Positions 1 through 10,987 of a stretch of 64,000 nt of DNA are shown here, in pieces (the first letter of the stretch is position 1; every line of letters begins with the position of its first letter). Origin of the DNA: Mesostigma viride. Its lineage: Eukaryota > Streptophyta > Mesostigmatophyceae > Mesostigmatales > Mesostigmataceae. The notes under the pieces were generated by a model. The model saw only the letters and a program-made list of their open reading frames with translations. It had not been told where the DNA came from and searched no databases. The position numbers and the translations under genes were made by a program. The stretch spans positions 2,802,420 to 2,866,419 of the forward strand of contig RPFO01000076.1 of assembly GCA_009746045.1 (NCBI GenBank). The letters run 5' to 3'.

Positions 1-959
1 GTTTGCCACTGGACCTCCTCAATTACAACGGTGGGCTGGCTAGGTCCAGCATCTGTGGGAGCACCACGCTTGCGGCTGCGCCCTCGAGCAGGTGCCTTGC
101 CAGCGCGGCGCACCACGTCGCCACCACCTAGGTCTGCCGCTGCCACCTTCTTCTTCTTGGACCCCTTCTTCTTGCCTTTCTTCTTGCCACTAGGCGGTGG
201 CGGTGGCATCGGCTCACCCTCCTCAATCACTTCAAACTGCGGCATGGTGGGGAAATCTGCTGCCACGCTGTGATACACATGGTTACTGAGGGCAGATTGC
301 GCCTGATGTGCCATGCTCCATGGCAGTTTGGCAGGGATTACCACCATTTCGGGAGCATAGCATTCATCGACGACATACCCAACTGAGCTCACTGCACCTG
401 GCAACACAAGGCACGACGACCTGGGGGCCTGTGCGCTGCTGATGACCACCAACCTCTCGTGGGGCAGGTGAGCGACATGAAGGCGATCAAAAAGCTCCAC
501 CTTCAACAACAGCTGCCATTCCCAGCCCCCTCGTGGGTACTATAACCTGGCCTTCAGAATGTGTGTGATGAAACCAAAGTCTACACCGCCCGGGCCATGC
601 ACCGCAACTCCCGCATTCTTGTGCCGCTTTCCCTGGGATTGGTCCGCAGCCTCCGTGCGGTAGTTGAACCCGTGTATCCTGACTTTGTGGAAAGAATCCG
701 CGTAGCGCTTCACGCCCCCACACGCCGCTACAATGCCTTGCGGCACAAGCGGCGTCAGGTTTAATGATGCCCATGCAAGCACGTTGAACGTTGTGTCAGC
801 ACAGCGATCTCGCCTGCATTCAAACAAACGCACACCGATAACCCAGCAAAGAGTATTATTATTGCAAGTATTGGTTATTAAAAAAAATAGAACAGATACA
901 ACACAGGACGCTTTTACTGGCGGCAAGATCATGGCACCCGGATGGGTAAAACCAAACAA
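1..959 (-). pseudogene. CACTA (En/Spm)-like transposon protein, C-terminal part, broken and running off the left edge
   Basis: One minus-strand frame is open from about 959 to 540, is stopped by a TAG at 540-542, and stays open in the same frame to the left edge. Before the stop it reads KRYAD, then VRIHGFNYRTEAA, KNAGVAV and VDFGFITHIL. After it come LLLKVELFDRL, VVISSAQAP and a Lys/Pro-rich tail (PPPPPSGKKKGKKKG). The order (NGxxFxT, NxGVxV, YxGxLxxI, FKxxWFD, lasQA) resembles the region after the transposase in plant and algal TNP2 proteins (DUF4216-like); that assignment is by eye. The frame fits an intron acceptor (TGCAG at 814-818) and a GTGAGC donor near 1099. The match across the TAG suggests a nonsense mutation. 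No transposase core is visible upstream (960-3450). Confidence 0.4.
789..856. repeat. 68-bp dispersed repeat, copy 1
   Basis: It starts CGTTGTGTCAGCACAGCGAT and recurs at 1179-1246 with few differences. On the minus strand it spans the putative intron/exon border (TTTGTTTGAATGCAG) of the CACTA-like gene, so the acceptor region has been duplicated. Confidence 0.8.
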
Positions 960-1178
960 ACTAGATATTAATTACTAGGGCTGGCTTTGTGACAGTAAAA
1001 CATGATTGCATGGCTAATCCCAAGGCGCCTTTCAATAGGACTGAATTAAAATAACCAAAGCAGACGGCGTAAGTAGCATTTGCAAAAAACAAGGCTCACC
1101 AGTAGGCCTCGTCGCCATTCGCAGGGTCGCTGTAATCAGCCTTGGGAAGGGCATCTTCTACCAGCAAATCCCTTGCCG

Positions 1179-1246
1179 CGTTGTGTCAGCACAGCGATCC
1201 CCCCTGCATCCAAACAAAGGCACACCGATAACCAAGCAAAGAGTAT
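1179..1246. repeat. 68-bp dispersed repeat, copy 2
   Basis: Second copy of the segment at 789-856. The minus strand just below it (1175-1100) holds a short open stretch ending at a GTGAGC donor-like site, possibly another exon of the same gene. Confidence 0.8.
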
Positions 1247-1636
1247 GCAAATGTGTAGCCTTGTTCATTGAAATTATGGCTGGCTTACGCAAAGAGCGAC
1301 TGTAAGATGACCTATACAGTGGGGCCGGAAACAGCTTGCTTGATCAGGGCGTGTTTTTCGAGCTTCACTGGCCGGGAGTGTCTAGTGGTGAGAACCATTG
1401 CTGCGATCGCTTTCCCACCATTTACGAGGAAATACCCGCAAATGAAAAACCACTGAAACGGTCTAGCTAGTCAGTCATTACATTAGCCACATGCCATCAT
1501 GCATGTTTCCAAACGTCCAGGAACTGCACACGGTGCAAATGCCATTTGCAGTGCAAAAATCCAGAGGACACGACCTCATTGCTTCATATTTGTATGCAGA
1601 AGACTAAAAAAGTAACATGCATTAATGGCCCGCATG

Positions 1637-1738
1637 CATAAAGGGCCTGAATTCTGATGCGGGCCCAACGGCAGCACCGCCAAAGCAGATAAGGGCCCGC
1701 AGTCTGATGCGGGCCCCACGGCACCACCGCCATAGCAG
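1637..1738. repeat. Imperfect tandem duplication, about 50-bp unit
   Basis: Two adjacent units share the pattern AAGGGCC, TCTGATGCGGGCCC, ACGGCA, CACCGCC. Apart from this pair, 1247-2640 shows no feature I can support; its short open frames have no recognisable motifs. Confidence 0.6.
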
Positions 1739-2649
1739 AGCTCGAAGGTCGTGGTGCGCGTGAAACGTACGTATGCCCTTTGTCGGTAGGTGCCGTTGGG
1801 GTCAAATTGGGTGCCGCCAAAATCGGGCCGACGCGTCAATAGACTGAGGCCGTCGATGAGAGCCATCATGCGGCTTGGGGAACTTCAGCTAAGTTAACTT
1901 AACGCAAACCACTGGTCGCCCGCGTCGGGAACCGGCCCAACGGCTCTCCCGCAACAGAAAATTACGTGGCATACTGCATAAGTCGTCGGATTGTTACATT
2001 TCGACGGTCAAGATTTCATGATGAGGTTTGCGTTCAATTTGCCGCAGTTTGCCGCCCAGAGAAAGTAGTTGTTGGACTCGTTGCCCACGATGAAACACAA
2101 TCAAGCAAGCCGTTTCCGGCCCCACCGTGTAGGTCATGTAGTCGCTCTTCACGTCAGCCAGCCGTAATTTCAATGCACAAGGCTACACATTTCCATCTCC
2201 ATTCATATTCATAATCCTGCACGACTCGAAAACGCGGACAAGATAACGGCAGGCTCGAGCTACCATGGTCCGGATTCTCCCGATTTCTGGCCTGCGCTGG
2301 TTGTCTCCTTGATATTGGCAACTCTCTCCGGTAAGAGATTTTCCGCAGTTTGGCTGTTTCGAAACGTTAATTAAGTGAGATGCCTTCGGATCAGGAGACT
2401 CACACAGCCGCGAAATCATGCCAAAGGTCATATGTTCGATCCCTTGCTGGTAGCTTCTGAGCTTTCTTATTTTCTGTGTTCCGCGGAATCTCAGATTTGG
2501 GCCGCTAGCGTTTTCACGTTTGTTGCTTTCTGATCCGACGACAACGTTGTGCCTTGCTCGTGTGACATCTGGCACATGGTGTGATTCATGTGTATGGTGC
2601 TGCCTTGCCACATGGGGCTGCTTTGCCATAAAAGAGTGAGTGTTGGGTT

Positions 2650-3000
2650 CTACACATTTGCTGCATGGACCGTTAGGTGCTGGTGAGCTCTTCCTTGTAG
2701 AATGGTGATGTCTATGTCAAGGATCTGATGTCTTTTTTTTCTCTTGCACTGCTTTCATTTTAGGGGGAATTATAGGTGTCATTATTTTGGCATTTGAAGG
2801 TATAGATGTTTATCTGCAAGGGCCTGTTTTTTTTCCCCCGGCCTCTTGCATGCATGGATGTGTAGAATTGTATGTTGATGGAATTATGATTTGCCATACA
2901 AATTTGCTGCATGGATTTTTAGGTGGTGCTGAGCTCAAGATCCTTGTAGAACGTTCGCTTACATCTATGTCAAGGATCTGATTTCTTTTCCTCTTGCGTA
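2650..3000. repeat. Two diverged copies of a roughly 100-bp segment, 250 bp apart
   Basis: The first copy (about 2650-2760) and second (about 2902-3000) share TTTGCTGCATGGA, AGGTG, GAGCTC, CCTTGTAGAA and TCTATGTCAAGGATCTGAT. Both have T-rich tracts. No coding potential is visible. Confidence 0.6.
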
Positions 3001-3134
3001 TATTGTGTCGGTTTGCTTTATTTCTTGCAGGGACCACGAGAGTAAAATGCAAGCGGTTCCACTTTCAAGTCAGCATGTGACGCCCTGTCGACCGGCCCGC
3101 TTTGTTAGCTAGCTACCATATAGTATTTGATGAT

Positions 3135-3285
3135 AGGCATTGAATGCGGAAGATGTCATAACGCCATAACAGACTGTGTTGAACAGGCATTGAATGCCGA
3201 AGATGTCATAACGCCATAAGAGACTGTGTTGAACAGGCATATTTGAATGCCGAAGATGTACATAACGCCATAACAGTGTTGAATA
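3135..3285. repeat. Triplicated 50-bp tandem repeat
   Basis: Units at 3135-3184, 3185-3234 and 3235-3285 each read AGGCATTGAATGC, GAAGATGTCATAACGCCATAA, then TGTGTTGAA. The third has small indels. Confidence 0.85.
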
Positions 3286-3449
3286 GTTGAATCAACGGGT
3301 TCTTGCAGCTGTAAACATTAAAATTATTCAAACATTTAATGAAAAAATCATTATTGTTCGTGCTGTTTTGAACAGCGGTTGTTACTGGCATGCACTGCAT
3401 GCATGTGTCTGCTGCCAGCATATTGCATTATGGGTGTGTTTTTCAGCGC

Positions 3450-3804
3450 TGTGTTTTCTCACTTTTCTCACTTTTCTCACGTCCTGTTTTTCTCACTTTT
3501 CTCACTTTTCTCACTTTTCTCACGTCCTGATTTTCTCACTTTTCTCACGTTTCACACCTCCCGTTTTTCTCACTTATCTCACGTCCTGTTTTTTGAGATT
3601 TTTCTCACGTTTTTCCCCTTTTTTCACCTTTTTGGGGCAATCTCACCCGGGTGAGATTGCCCTTTTCTCACCCATTCTCACCCATTTCTCACCCTATTTT
3701 CTCACTTTTCTCACCCATTCTCACCCATTTCTCACCCTTTTTCTCACCCATCTCACCCTTTTTCTCACCTTTTCTCACCCATTCTCAAAGCCGAGTTCCT
3801 AGTG
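3450..3804. mobile_element. CACTA-type right terminus with TTTTCTCAC subterminal array
   Basis: From about 3455 to 3790 the sequence is built almost entirely from TTTTCTCAC and CTCACCC units, with a perfect internal palindrome around CACCCGGGTG (3631-3660). It ends GTTCCTAGTG at 3795-3804, which read inward on the minus strand is CACTAGGAAC. CACTA ends with many short subterminal repeats (transposase binding sites) are the En/Spm pattern. At 3805 the sequence changes abruptly to Copia pol matching 17778 onward, so this end lies in a Copia gene. The other end is off the window. Confidence 0.65.
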
Positions 3805-5282
3805 TTGTTGCTTCTGGGCATGAGTGGATAGTTTCCAACTGTGCAGAACCTGTGGATGAGCTGCCAGAAGTTCACCAGCTGCTCAGATTGATGTTTGTCC
3901 TCGAGCTCAAAGAGGTAGATGGTGTCCAGGTGCCACATGTCAGACCAGTTGTAACCGAGTATCATGGCACTGGCCAGTTGTTAGATGAGGAACTCTATAC
4001 TCCAGGGATGCTGCATGACACGTGGAGGATTCTGCTGTGTATATTTCTGTCTTTTCTGGTTAAGGGTGTGCCCTATAGCTCTGTGCTGATTGATTTCAAG
4101 AGGGCTTTTCTCAAGGGTGACCAAGATCAGGCTAGGCAGACTTGGAGAGATATCCCTCCTTTCTTTGTGACTGTACCTGCTGTATGGAGGGCAGAGATAA
4201 AGGCCAGGTACCTGAGAATTCTGAAAGGGTTGGAAGGTCTCAGGTCCAGTCCCATTATCTGGAGAAAGAGCCTGGAGAAATTCTTGAAGAATACTTGTGG
4301 GTTTTCTGTGTCTCCAGGGGATCCCTGTTTGTTCCAAGGGTCCCACAATGGCCTTCCTGTCTTTGCCTCACTGCATGGTGATGACCTGCATCTCATAGGT
4401 CCACCAGACTGGGTTGAGGCTGTTTTGGCTAAGATCCAGAAGCGCTTTGAGCTGGGTAAGATACAGCACATGGTGGAGAATGAGCCTATGGTCTTCTGTG
4501 GCATGCAGGCTACGTTGTTCCAAGCCAAGGGCTCGTGGTTCATCAGGATGGAGGGTGGTAAGGACTACCCACAGCAGATTGTAGATGCTTTGCAGGAGCC
4601 CATCACGCAGGCTAGGTGTGCTACCATCAGGGGCATGCTGGCATGGCTTGCAAGTATATGTGCCCCTGACTTGCTGGTTTTGAGTCGACTTACTGATCCC
4701 CAGCTGGTTGAGGTGGGTGCTGAGAGTGTGGTGCAGGCTGTCATGATGTCTCCCCCTCTTATACTGGGTCCTGTGGATTGGTACAAGCCCCTTGACATGG
4801 TTCTCTATGTGGACAGTTCTATGGATAATAGGAAGGTCACAGAGGTCAGGGGCAGGGCAGCAGCATTAGTTACCCTGGAGCAAGATCACACCTCACTTGT
4901 TACCTGGTACAGTCGGTTGCAGAACAGGGTTACACCCAGCAGTGATATTGCTGAGTGCAGGGCAATCTGTGAAGGGCTGCATACTGCTCTTTACTTGAGG
5001 GAGCTCTTCTACCAGCTATGTCAAGTGGCTTCCTGTAGGTTGCAGCTGCACACACTGGTGAGGACTGATAGCATGGGCATGGTGCAATTTGTGCACAGGC
5101 AGCTGGCCAGGAGCAGGGACCTTGACTACTTGTTGCTCAAGGAGATGTCCTACCTAGCTCACATTGAACATGTGCCTGGTGTGGACAACCCTGCAGATGC
5201 CCTCACCAAGCTGGAGGAGAAGGCGGAGAGGCAGTACCCCCTGCTCCGTGGGCTCATGGACCCCTTACACGGGCGGCCATAG
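3805..5282 (+). pseudogene. Copia-1 pol: reverse transcriptase and RNase H, 5' truncated
   Basis: This is the 3' part of a Ty1/Copia polyprotein. It opens at GHEWIVSNCAEP and runs in one frame to TAG at 5280. RT landmarks are ARPV-like VRPVVTEYHG, the first catalytic Asp in VLIDFKRAFLKGD, and LHGDDLHLIG where Copia normally has YVDD. RNase H landmarks are YVDSS, IAECRAICEG, RTDSMGMVQF and the C-terminal HVPGVDNPADALTK. The sequence is nearly identical to Copia-2 (17778-19253) but lacks its 2-base deletion, so the RT frame is intact. Gag, integrase and the protease-like domain are missing, cut off by the CACTA-type end at 3804. The product cannot be made from this copy without a host promoter. 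Confidence 0.9.
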
Positions 5283-5471
5283 AGACCAGGCCTTGCTTCA
5301 GCTTGGGTGTCCCCAGTGGGCTGCTTGACCAAAGTACCAAGTGGTGACTGGTGCTTACTGGTTGACAGCCGGTCCTTCAGGGTTAGGTACACCCTCCTGG
5401 ACAGGAGTTGGTGTGGAATGTCACTCCTACCAGCTGAGAATCATGCCTGGCCCTCCCCATGGGGTTCAGAA

Positions 5472-6807
5472 TAGTCGGGAGGACCATTTTTGGCACTTTC
5501 AGACCCCTGAAAATGAGAAAAATCATAACTCACAGGCCACAACTCCAAATGCCCCCAACCAAGATGCTAGGAGTATCTACACTTCAAGGGCTTTTAGAAT
5601 ATGCAATAATACCACGGGTTTATCGAAGCATTTGGATGATATCTCCAGTCAAACTTGGCCAAAAGACGATCTTTTTTCCCCAAGGAAAAGTGAACCCCCA
5701 CCTAACTTCCCAGGGAGGGTATGGAACCTCAACAACAACATTGGACAACTTAGTTGGATAGTCCAATGGTGCTTTCCTTGGGTCAGACCACCCGGATAAC
5801 CCATTAGACCTATATAAGGTGCTCATATATGTGTGTGGGTTACGCGCGCGTAAACAGCCATCTAAGACATGCAATACAAGAATGCATTATAGCAAGCTAT
5901 AAAAGATCGCCAAAGGTGCTGGAATACAAACATGTTGCCTACCTGCATTAACGAAATGATATGCTCCAAAGAAATGCCATAAACTGGTCACTTTCAGGGC
6001 TAATACCCCTCTTTACAGCAGGCATGGAGGCTTGCTGAAAGGTGCACTAAAAAGCTCGTCAAATATAATGCATGGGAGACGTATTCCGCTGCAAAGGACA
6101 CGCAAACACGTTGCCATACCTGGCTCGTTCACGTCCTGCCCGGATTCCACTGGCCGGGACCCTCATATCTCACACATACCATTGCTTTACAGGCATAGGT
6201 CGCCATAGCCGCATCATGCATGCATCCTTTATGATTACAAGGTTGATGCTCCGTTCAAATATTACCTATAAACGCGTCCGCATTCCCAGCAAACGCATCA
6301 GCGGACATCCGGTACCAAATCTGGATGCTTGGGCTGGCGCAGACTGCCCGGCCACGAGGATAAAATGGAAATATGATAAGCGATTACTCATCTGGCACTG
6401 ACGACCCAGAAGGCAGTATTTTCCTACCTGAATTTTCCCAATCCTACAAGTTTGGCCATGCCTGACCTACGAAAATCACGCAAAGTCATTCTGAGCAAAA
6501 TTCTGGACCGTTTCTAGCCTCGACACGCAAAATTTCCGTGAGAACGGCATGCTGGCAGCCATATCTGGTTACGCGCGCGCGCGAGTGAAAATTTTCCGCC
6601 AAAGTCACGTGATACCTGCTCAATGCACGTTGTAATTACCAGGCTATGGCGAATATTACCCCCAAACCTATGCATCACCCTCGTCCCTAAGTGTCCCCGG
6701 ACCCACCGGACAACTGTCCTCCGTCACAAGTGGCGCGGCGCTCACGGCGCGGCGCGAAATTTGACCGTTTGTCAAACCACCCGACAGGTCGGGTGGTTTC
6801 CCGACTA
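5472..6807. mobile_element. 1.3-kb non-coding TIR insertion in the Copia-1 3' region
   Basis: Copia-2 has only a few bases (19447-19455) where Copia-1 has this block. It starts TAGTCGGGA and ends TCCCGACTA, a 9-bp inverted terminal repeat that could be a TA duplication plus a 7-bp TIR. It contains no convincing coding frame and carries (GC)n-like blocks near 5838 and 6570. Superfamily unknown. Confidence 0.55.
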
Positions 6808-7615
6808 AGGGTGTTAAGTCGACGCCTTTGGCCTCAAACAGTTAGGCCATGCAAGGGCAGCCCGAATGCTGGTTCTTACAGGTTGCTGTACATATGTTTT
6901 CTAGTGCTTGTTTCCAACCTGTTGCTAATAAAGAACCTGGTTGTGTGACCATGTGGAACATGGTTGCCAGGGAGCCACATTCTGGGTTATATAATGCCTG
7001 AATAAAACATAATCATGTCATTCTCATGTTGTTCTCATGTTTGTGATGTTTGTGTTGTCCAAAGTTCCAGGTCGCCTATAAACCTGGAGGTTGGGGTGGG
7101 GTTCAATTCCCTAGCAGAGCCACAGCCTGGCATGAGTGATTCCTGGGCTTAACACCCAGTGAAGACATGGGCTCCCCAAGGAGGCAGCATTTGCCTAGGT
7201 GCTACCTGGGTTCTTTGAGCAGAAGGGAAAGGTTGGCCAAGGCGGGCGCCATAAGAACGGGCGCCTGTGATAACTGTGAAAGATCAGGAACTCACAATAA
7301 TACGTTCTTGGCATCCTTTAATCCCAGCCATTGGACTAGGTAATGTACCTTGACTTTAATCTCGCACCAAGTTCCCAAGGAAAGGTTGGGAGCTGACCAA
7401 GGGGTCAGGGGATAACCTGGGGTGACCTCTGATTCACTGGCCAGTGCACCTAGCCTGGGCCAAGGGCAGATATGTTGTTACCCAAAGGAGGCAGGAACCT
7501 GGGCCCTCCAAGGTCTGATCAACCTCAAGGGACCAAGCGGTCTGTGGCTGAGTGGGCACAAGCAAGGTTAGGCTTGTTTCCAGCTGGTCCAGCTCCAAAA
7601 AGAAGAAAGGGTTGG
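6808..7615 (+). other. Copia-1 3' untranslated region and polypurine tract
   Basis: This non-coding stretch is colinear with 19455-20263 of Copia-2. It holds AATAAA-type signals near 6926 and 6992 and ends with a purine-rich tract, AAAAAGAAGAAAGGG, just before the LTR, where the plus-strand primer is expected. Confidence 0.7.
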
Positions 7616-8262
7616 AGTTAGCATTTTGGGCAACCAATATGCTAAGTGGATGCAGTTTGGAAAGACCTTTCCAACGCCGTGCTGACCGCCTGAAACAGAC
7701 AAGGGACGAGAAAGATATGAGGTCCCGAAGTCCTAGCCGTCCGTGGCCGACTAGGGTACAGTCCTCTGGTATAGTGGACAGGACACGTGGCAGGCCGTGC
7801 CTGCACAGGCTTAGCCTGACTATCACGTGACTGTGGTCCACGTAGACCAGAGGAGCAGCAGCCTGTGACTGGTGGAATACTGGAGCTGGCACAGGTCTGC
7901 AAGGATACTAGGCCTTGCAGGCTTGTGACAGGTCCTGTACTTCCTAGGTTGCAGAGTCTAGGCAAATCCAGTTCGTCCTGGCTCTGTACTGATGCCAGTG
8001 GACGTTGAGGATTTGCTTGCACGCCTGCACGTGCCTCGTCACGCCGATGGGAACGAGGAACAACGCAAAGGATATAGCTTGGTCATGGGGGATGACCAGC
8101 TATCTTGGCAAGCACGAACCGAAGCTCCCACATTGGACGTGGAGACGCTCACCGTGGTCGTGGCTTGGTGCAGGGGTTAAAAGGTTGCTGCCTTGCAACT
8201 TTGGCTCATCCCGTTGTGCGCGTGAAAGACCAGGAGCTCACAGCTCTGGTTGGTTGCTAACT
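7616..8262 (+). repeat. Copia-1 3' LTR
   Basis: A 647-bp block that recurs at 9309-9956 and 20264-20910. All copies begin AGTTAGC and end GCTAACT, a perfect 7-bp inverted repeat, instead of TG...CA. It is followed at 8263 by GGATG and the Gypsy gene. The 5' LTR of this copy lies off the window. Confidence 0.85.
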
Positions 8263-9303
8263 GGATGTCCCGGTGGTCCACAATCTCGGCCACCTCGTCT
8301 TCCTGTTCACCGGTCTCGGGGTTGTATTCGACGGGGGCCGGCGGATTGAGGCGACCTTGGATGGAGTTCTGGTGATACAACTTGAGTTGATCGCGGTGGA
8401 TTTTGGGGGAAGTGTTCCAGGAGCTTGGGATGTCGACCTTGAACATCACATCGCCCAGCTTCTCCAAGACCTTGTGAGGCCCCAGGAACATAGGACGGAG
8501 CTTGGTCTTGAGCTCACCTCCTACCTTCTCGGAGAAACGTCCTAGTCGGGGGCCTTCCGCCAGAACCCAGTCGCCTGCCTCAATCGACGGGGTGCGCGCG
8601 TCCAGGCAACTAGCGGTCCTCGCCATATAGCGCTCGGCTGCGGCTCGGTAGCCCCTGACCGCGCTGTCATGGGCCTGACGCATCTGAACCAACAGCTTCT
8701 CCACCCCTTCCAGGGTGTCCCGCCGGACCGTTTTCTCTGCCAAAGCGGGGCTCGTGAGAAGGTCGGTCGGCGTAAGCGGGTGCCTGCCAGTGTTGAGGAA
8801 GAACGGCGTGAAGCCATGGGCCGCCTGGGGGGCGTTGTTCAAGGAGAATTCCACCAAGCCCAGAAACTCCTCCCAATTGCCTCCCACCGCGTCAGTGTAG
8901 TGTCGCATGGTCTCTTGCACTGTGCGGTTCAGTCGCTCTACCAGGTGAGAGGACGAGCTGTGGTACGCTGTCCCCAATGACACCTTGGTGCCCAGTCGTT
9001 CAAAGAACTCCTGCCAGAAGCGAGCCGTGAACAACTTGTCACGGTCCGATATGAATTGCCGGCTGAGTCCGTGGTACCGAAACACGTGGTGGAGATACAA
9101 CTTAGCGCAAGCCTCAGCCGTGAGCACGGCCGGGCATGGGGCCAAGTGACACATGCGCGTCAGGCGGTCCAAGAAAACCAAGATCATGCTGTTGCCGTGC
9201 TTGGTCTTCCGGAAGGGGCCAATAAAATCCATCATCAATGAGTCCCAAGGCGCCATGGGGTCAGGCAGCGTCTTGGGGATGGCTTGTGACCCCGTGTTGC
9301 GGG
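8263..9303 (-). pseudogene. Gypsy-1 pol: integrase core and C-terminus, interrupted on both sides
   Basis: Minus-strand frame of a Ty3/Gypsy integrase. The catalytic triad is visible: MDFIGPF (first D), ISDRDKLF (second D) and VERLNRT (E). The C-terminal region has GDWVL, KLRPMFLGPHKVLEKLGDV and IHRDQLKLY, and ends DEVAEIVDHRD, which matches the start of a chromodomain (yeVExIldhR), suggesting a chromovirus. At 8263 the Copia-1 LTR cuts the chromodomain; at 9308 the Copia-2 LTR cuts between the zinc-binding domain and the core. The zinc-binding part is at 20916-21072. The remaining C-terminal codons in the LTR are not Gypsy sequence. Confidence 0.9.
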
Positions 9304-9308
9304 ACTTC

Positions 9309-9956
9309 AGTTAGCATTTTGGGCAACCAATATGCTAAGTGGATGCAGTTTGGAAAGACCTTTCCAACGCCGTGCTGACCGCCTGAAACAGACAAGGGAC
9401 GAGAAAGATATGAGGTCCCGAAGTCCTAGCCGTCCGTGGCCGACTAAGGTACAGTCCTCTGGTATAGTGGACAGGACACGTGGCAGGCCGTGCCTGCACA
9501 GGCTTAGCCTGACTATCACGTGACTGTGGTCCACATAGACCAGAGGAGCAGCAGCCTGTGACTGGTGGACTACAGGAACTGGCACAGGTCTGCAAGGATA
9601 CTAGGCCTTGCAGGCTTGTGACAGGTCCTGTACTTCCTAGGTTGCAGAGTCTAGGCAAATCCAGTTCGTCCTGGCTCTGCACTGATGCCAGTGGACGTTG
9701 AGGATTTGCTCGCCTGCCTGCACGTGCCTCGTCACGCCGATGGGAACGAGGAACAACGCAAAGGATATAGCTTGGTCATGGGGGATGACCAGCTATCTTG
9801 GCAAGCACGAACCGAGGCTCCCACATTGGACGTGGAACCGCTCACCGTGGTCGTGGCTTGGTGCACGGGTTAAAAGGTTGCTGCCTTGCAACTTTGGCTC
9901 ATCCCGTTGTGTGGCGTGAGAGACCAGGAACTCACAGTTCTGGCTGCTCGCTAACT
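9309..9956 (+). repeat. Copia-2 5' LTR
   Basis: 648 bp, AGTTAGC...GCTAACT, nearly identical to 20264-20910. The next bases (CGTACTATTGC) do not match the TGGTATC primer site seen in the two other Copia-type elements here, so the primer tRNA is unclear. Confidence 0.9.
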
Positions 9957-9988
9957 CGTACTATTGCATTTCTGTTTGCAAAGGTTTC

Positions 9989-10381
9989 ATGTCGGCCGAG
10001 GCTCGGGTTACGACACCTGAGTCATCTCCCAGGCGCGAAGCAGCTCCAGAGTTGCCGGCGCGCGAAAACGCATTCTACCCCTATAATCACCCGTCCAACG
10101 CTTCTACATTTGTGCAAGCGGCCCACGTTGCGAGGGGCCTTGCGGAAGGAGGTTGGGTCGCTGTGTTCGGTAACGCAGCAGGGCCGTCGGCAAACGACCC
10201 TGTGGTGATGAGGATTCGGGCGACGACGTCGCCAGGGGAAACAGGACGGGTCTGCACGGAGCGCCTCGTCGCCATTCGCGACGAAATTGCTTCGTTGATC
10301 TACAGTTTAGAAGTTGCGTACCAGGGCGGGCACGTAACCATCCAGGCGCTGGACTTAGCGCGTGAGGCGCTGGGCCATTGA
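9989..10381 (+). CDS. Copia-2 upstream ORF 1, unknown function
   Basis: 130 codons from ATG 9989 (MSAEARVTTPESS), the first ATG after the 5' LTR. The N-terminus is Pro/Ser/Arg-rich, then a more ordered part with FVQAAHVARGLAEGGW and RLVAIRDEIASLIYSLEVAYQGG. I recognise no family. It overlaps the next frame by about 20 bases, so the two may once have been one gene now separated by a frameshift. Its position between LTR and gag means it is translated first or forms an N-terminal extension of Gag. Confidence 0.5.
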   Translation: MSAEARVTTPESSPRREAAPELPARENAFYPYNHPSNASTFVQAAHVARGLAEGGWVAVFGNAAGPSANDPVVMRIRATTSPGETGRVCTERLVAIRDEIASLIYSLEVAYQGGHVTIQALDLAREALGH

Positions 10382-10987
10382 ACTGGTGGCCATCTGTTTC
10401 GGTGGAACCAGATTGTATAATCACTGGGTGGCGACAAGCTCGCTGGGGGAGGGGACCGACGCGTCACATATCATACGGGACGCGCAGACGCGCGAGGCCG
10501 ATAGCCCGTGGGATTCGGCCGAGGTGGTGGCTCAAACGTGTGAGCACCTGGTCAACATTCTGATCCAAGAGGCGCGTGGTCACGCCGATCACTGGGTTAT
10601 CACTACGCGTCCGCCGGGGATTTGGTCGACCTTGGACACTCCGAGGTTGCAGAGCAGGCCAGGGGCGACTGGGCCGACGGTGACAGTCATCACCGGTCGA
10701 GACGTCTCCGACGAGGAGTTCCACGATCAGTTCGTGGACCGACCAACGGGAATCATAGCCCGGTCGTCACAACAGATTGACGAGGGTGACGGCACAAACG
10801 AGGGATACTCGGCCAGGCGTAGGGCAGAGTTAAACATCCCCTTTGAGCCGGAACACGATTTTGGGGAGATTGGTCGGGGCTCGCGGAACGACCGGCGAGG
10901 TGGTGGTAGTCGGTGGGTCAGAAATCTTCAGTGGTATCGCCGTGGCAGTGCGCCTAGACTGCCGGTAGAGCAGACAGCAGCCGGGAG

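Noticed and set aside
1576-1869. 97-codon minus-strand frame over the 1637-1738 tandem repeat
   Set aside because: It spans a tandem duplication and shows no family resemblance.
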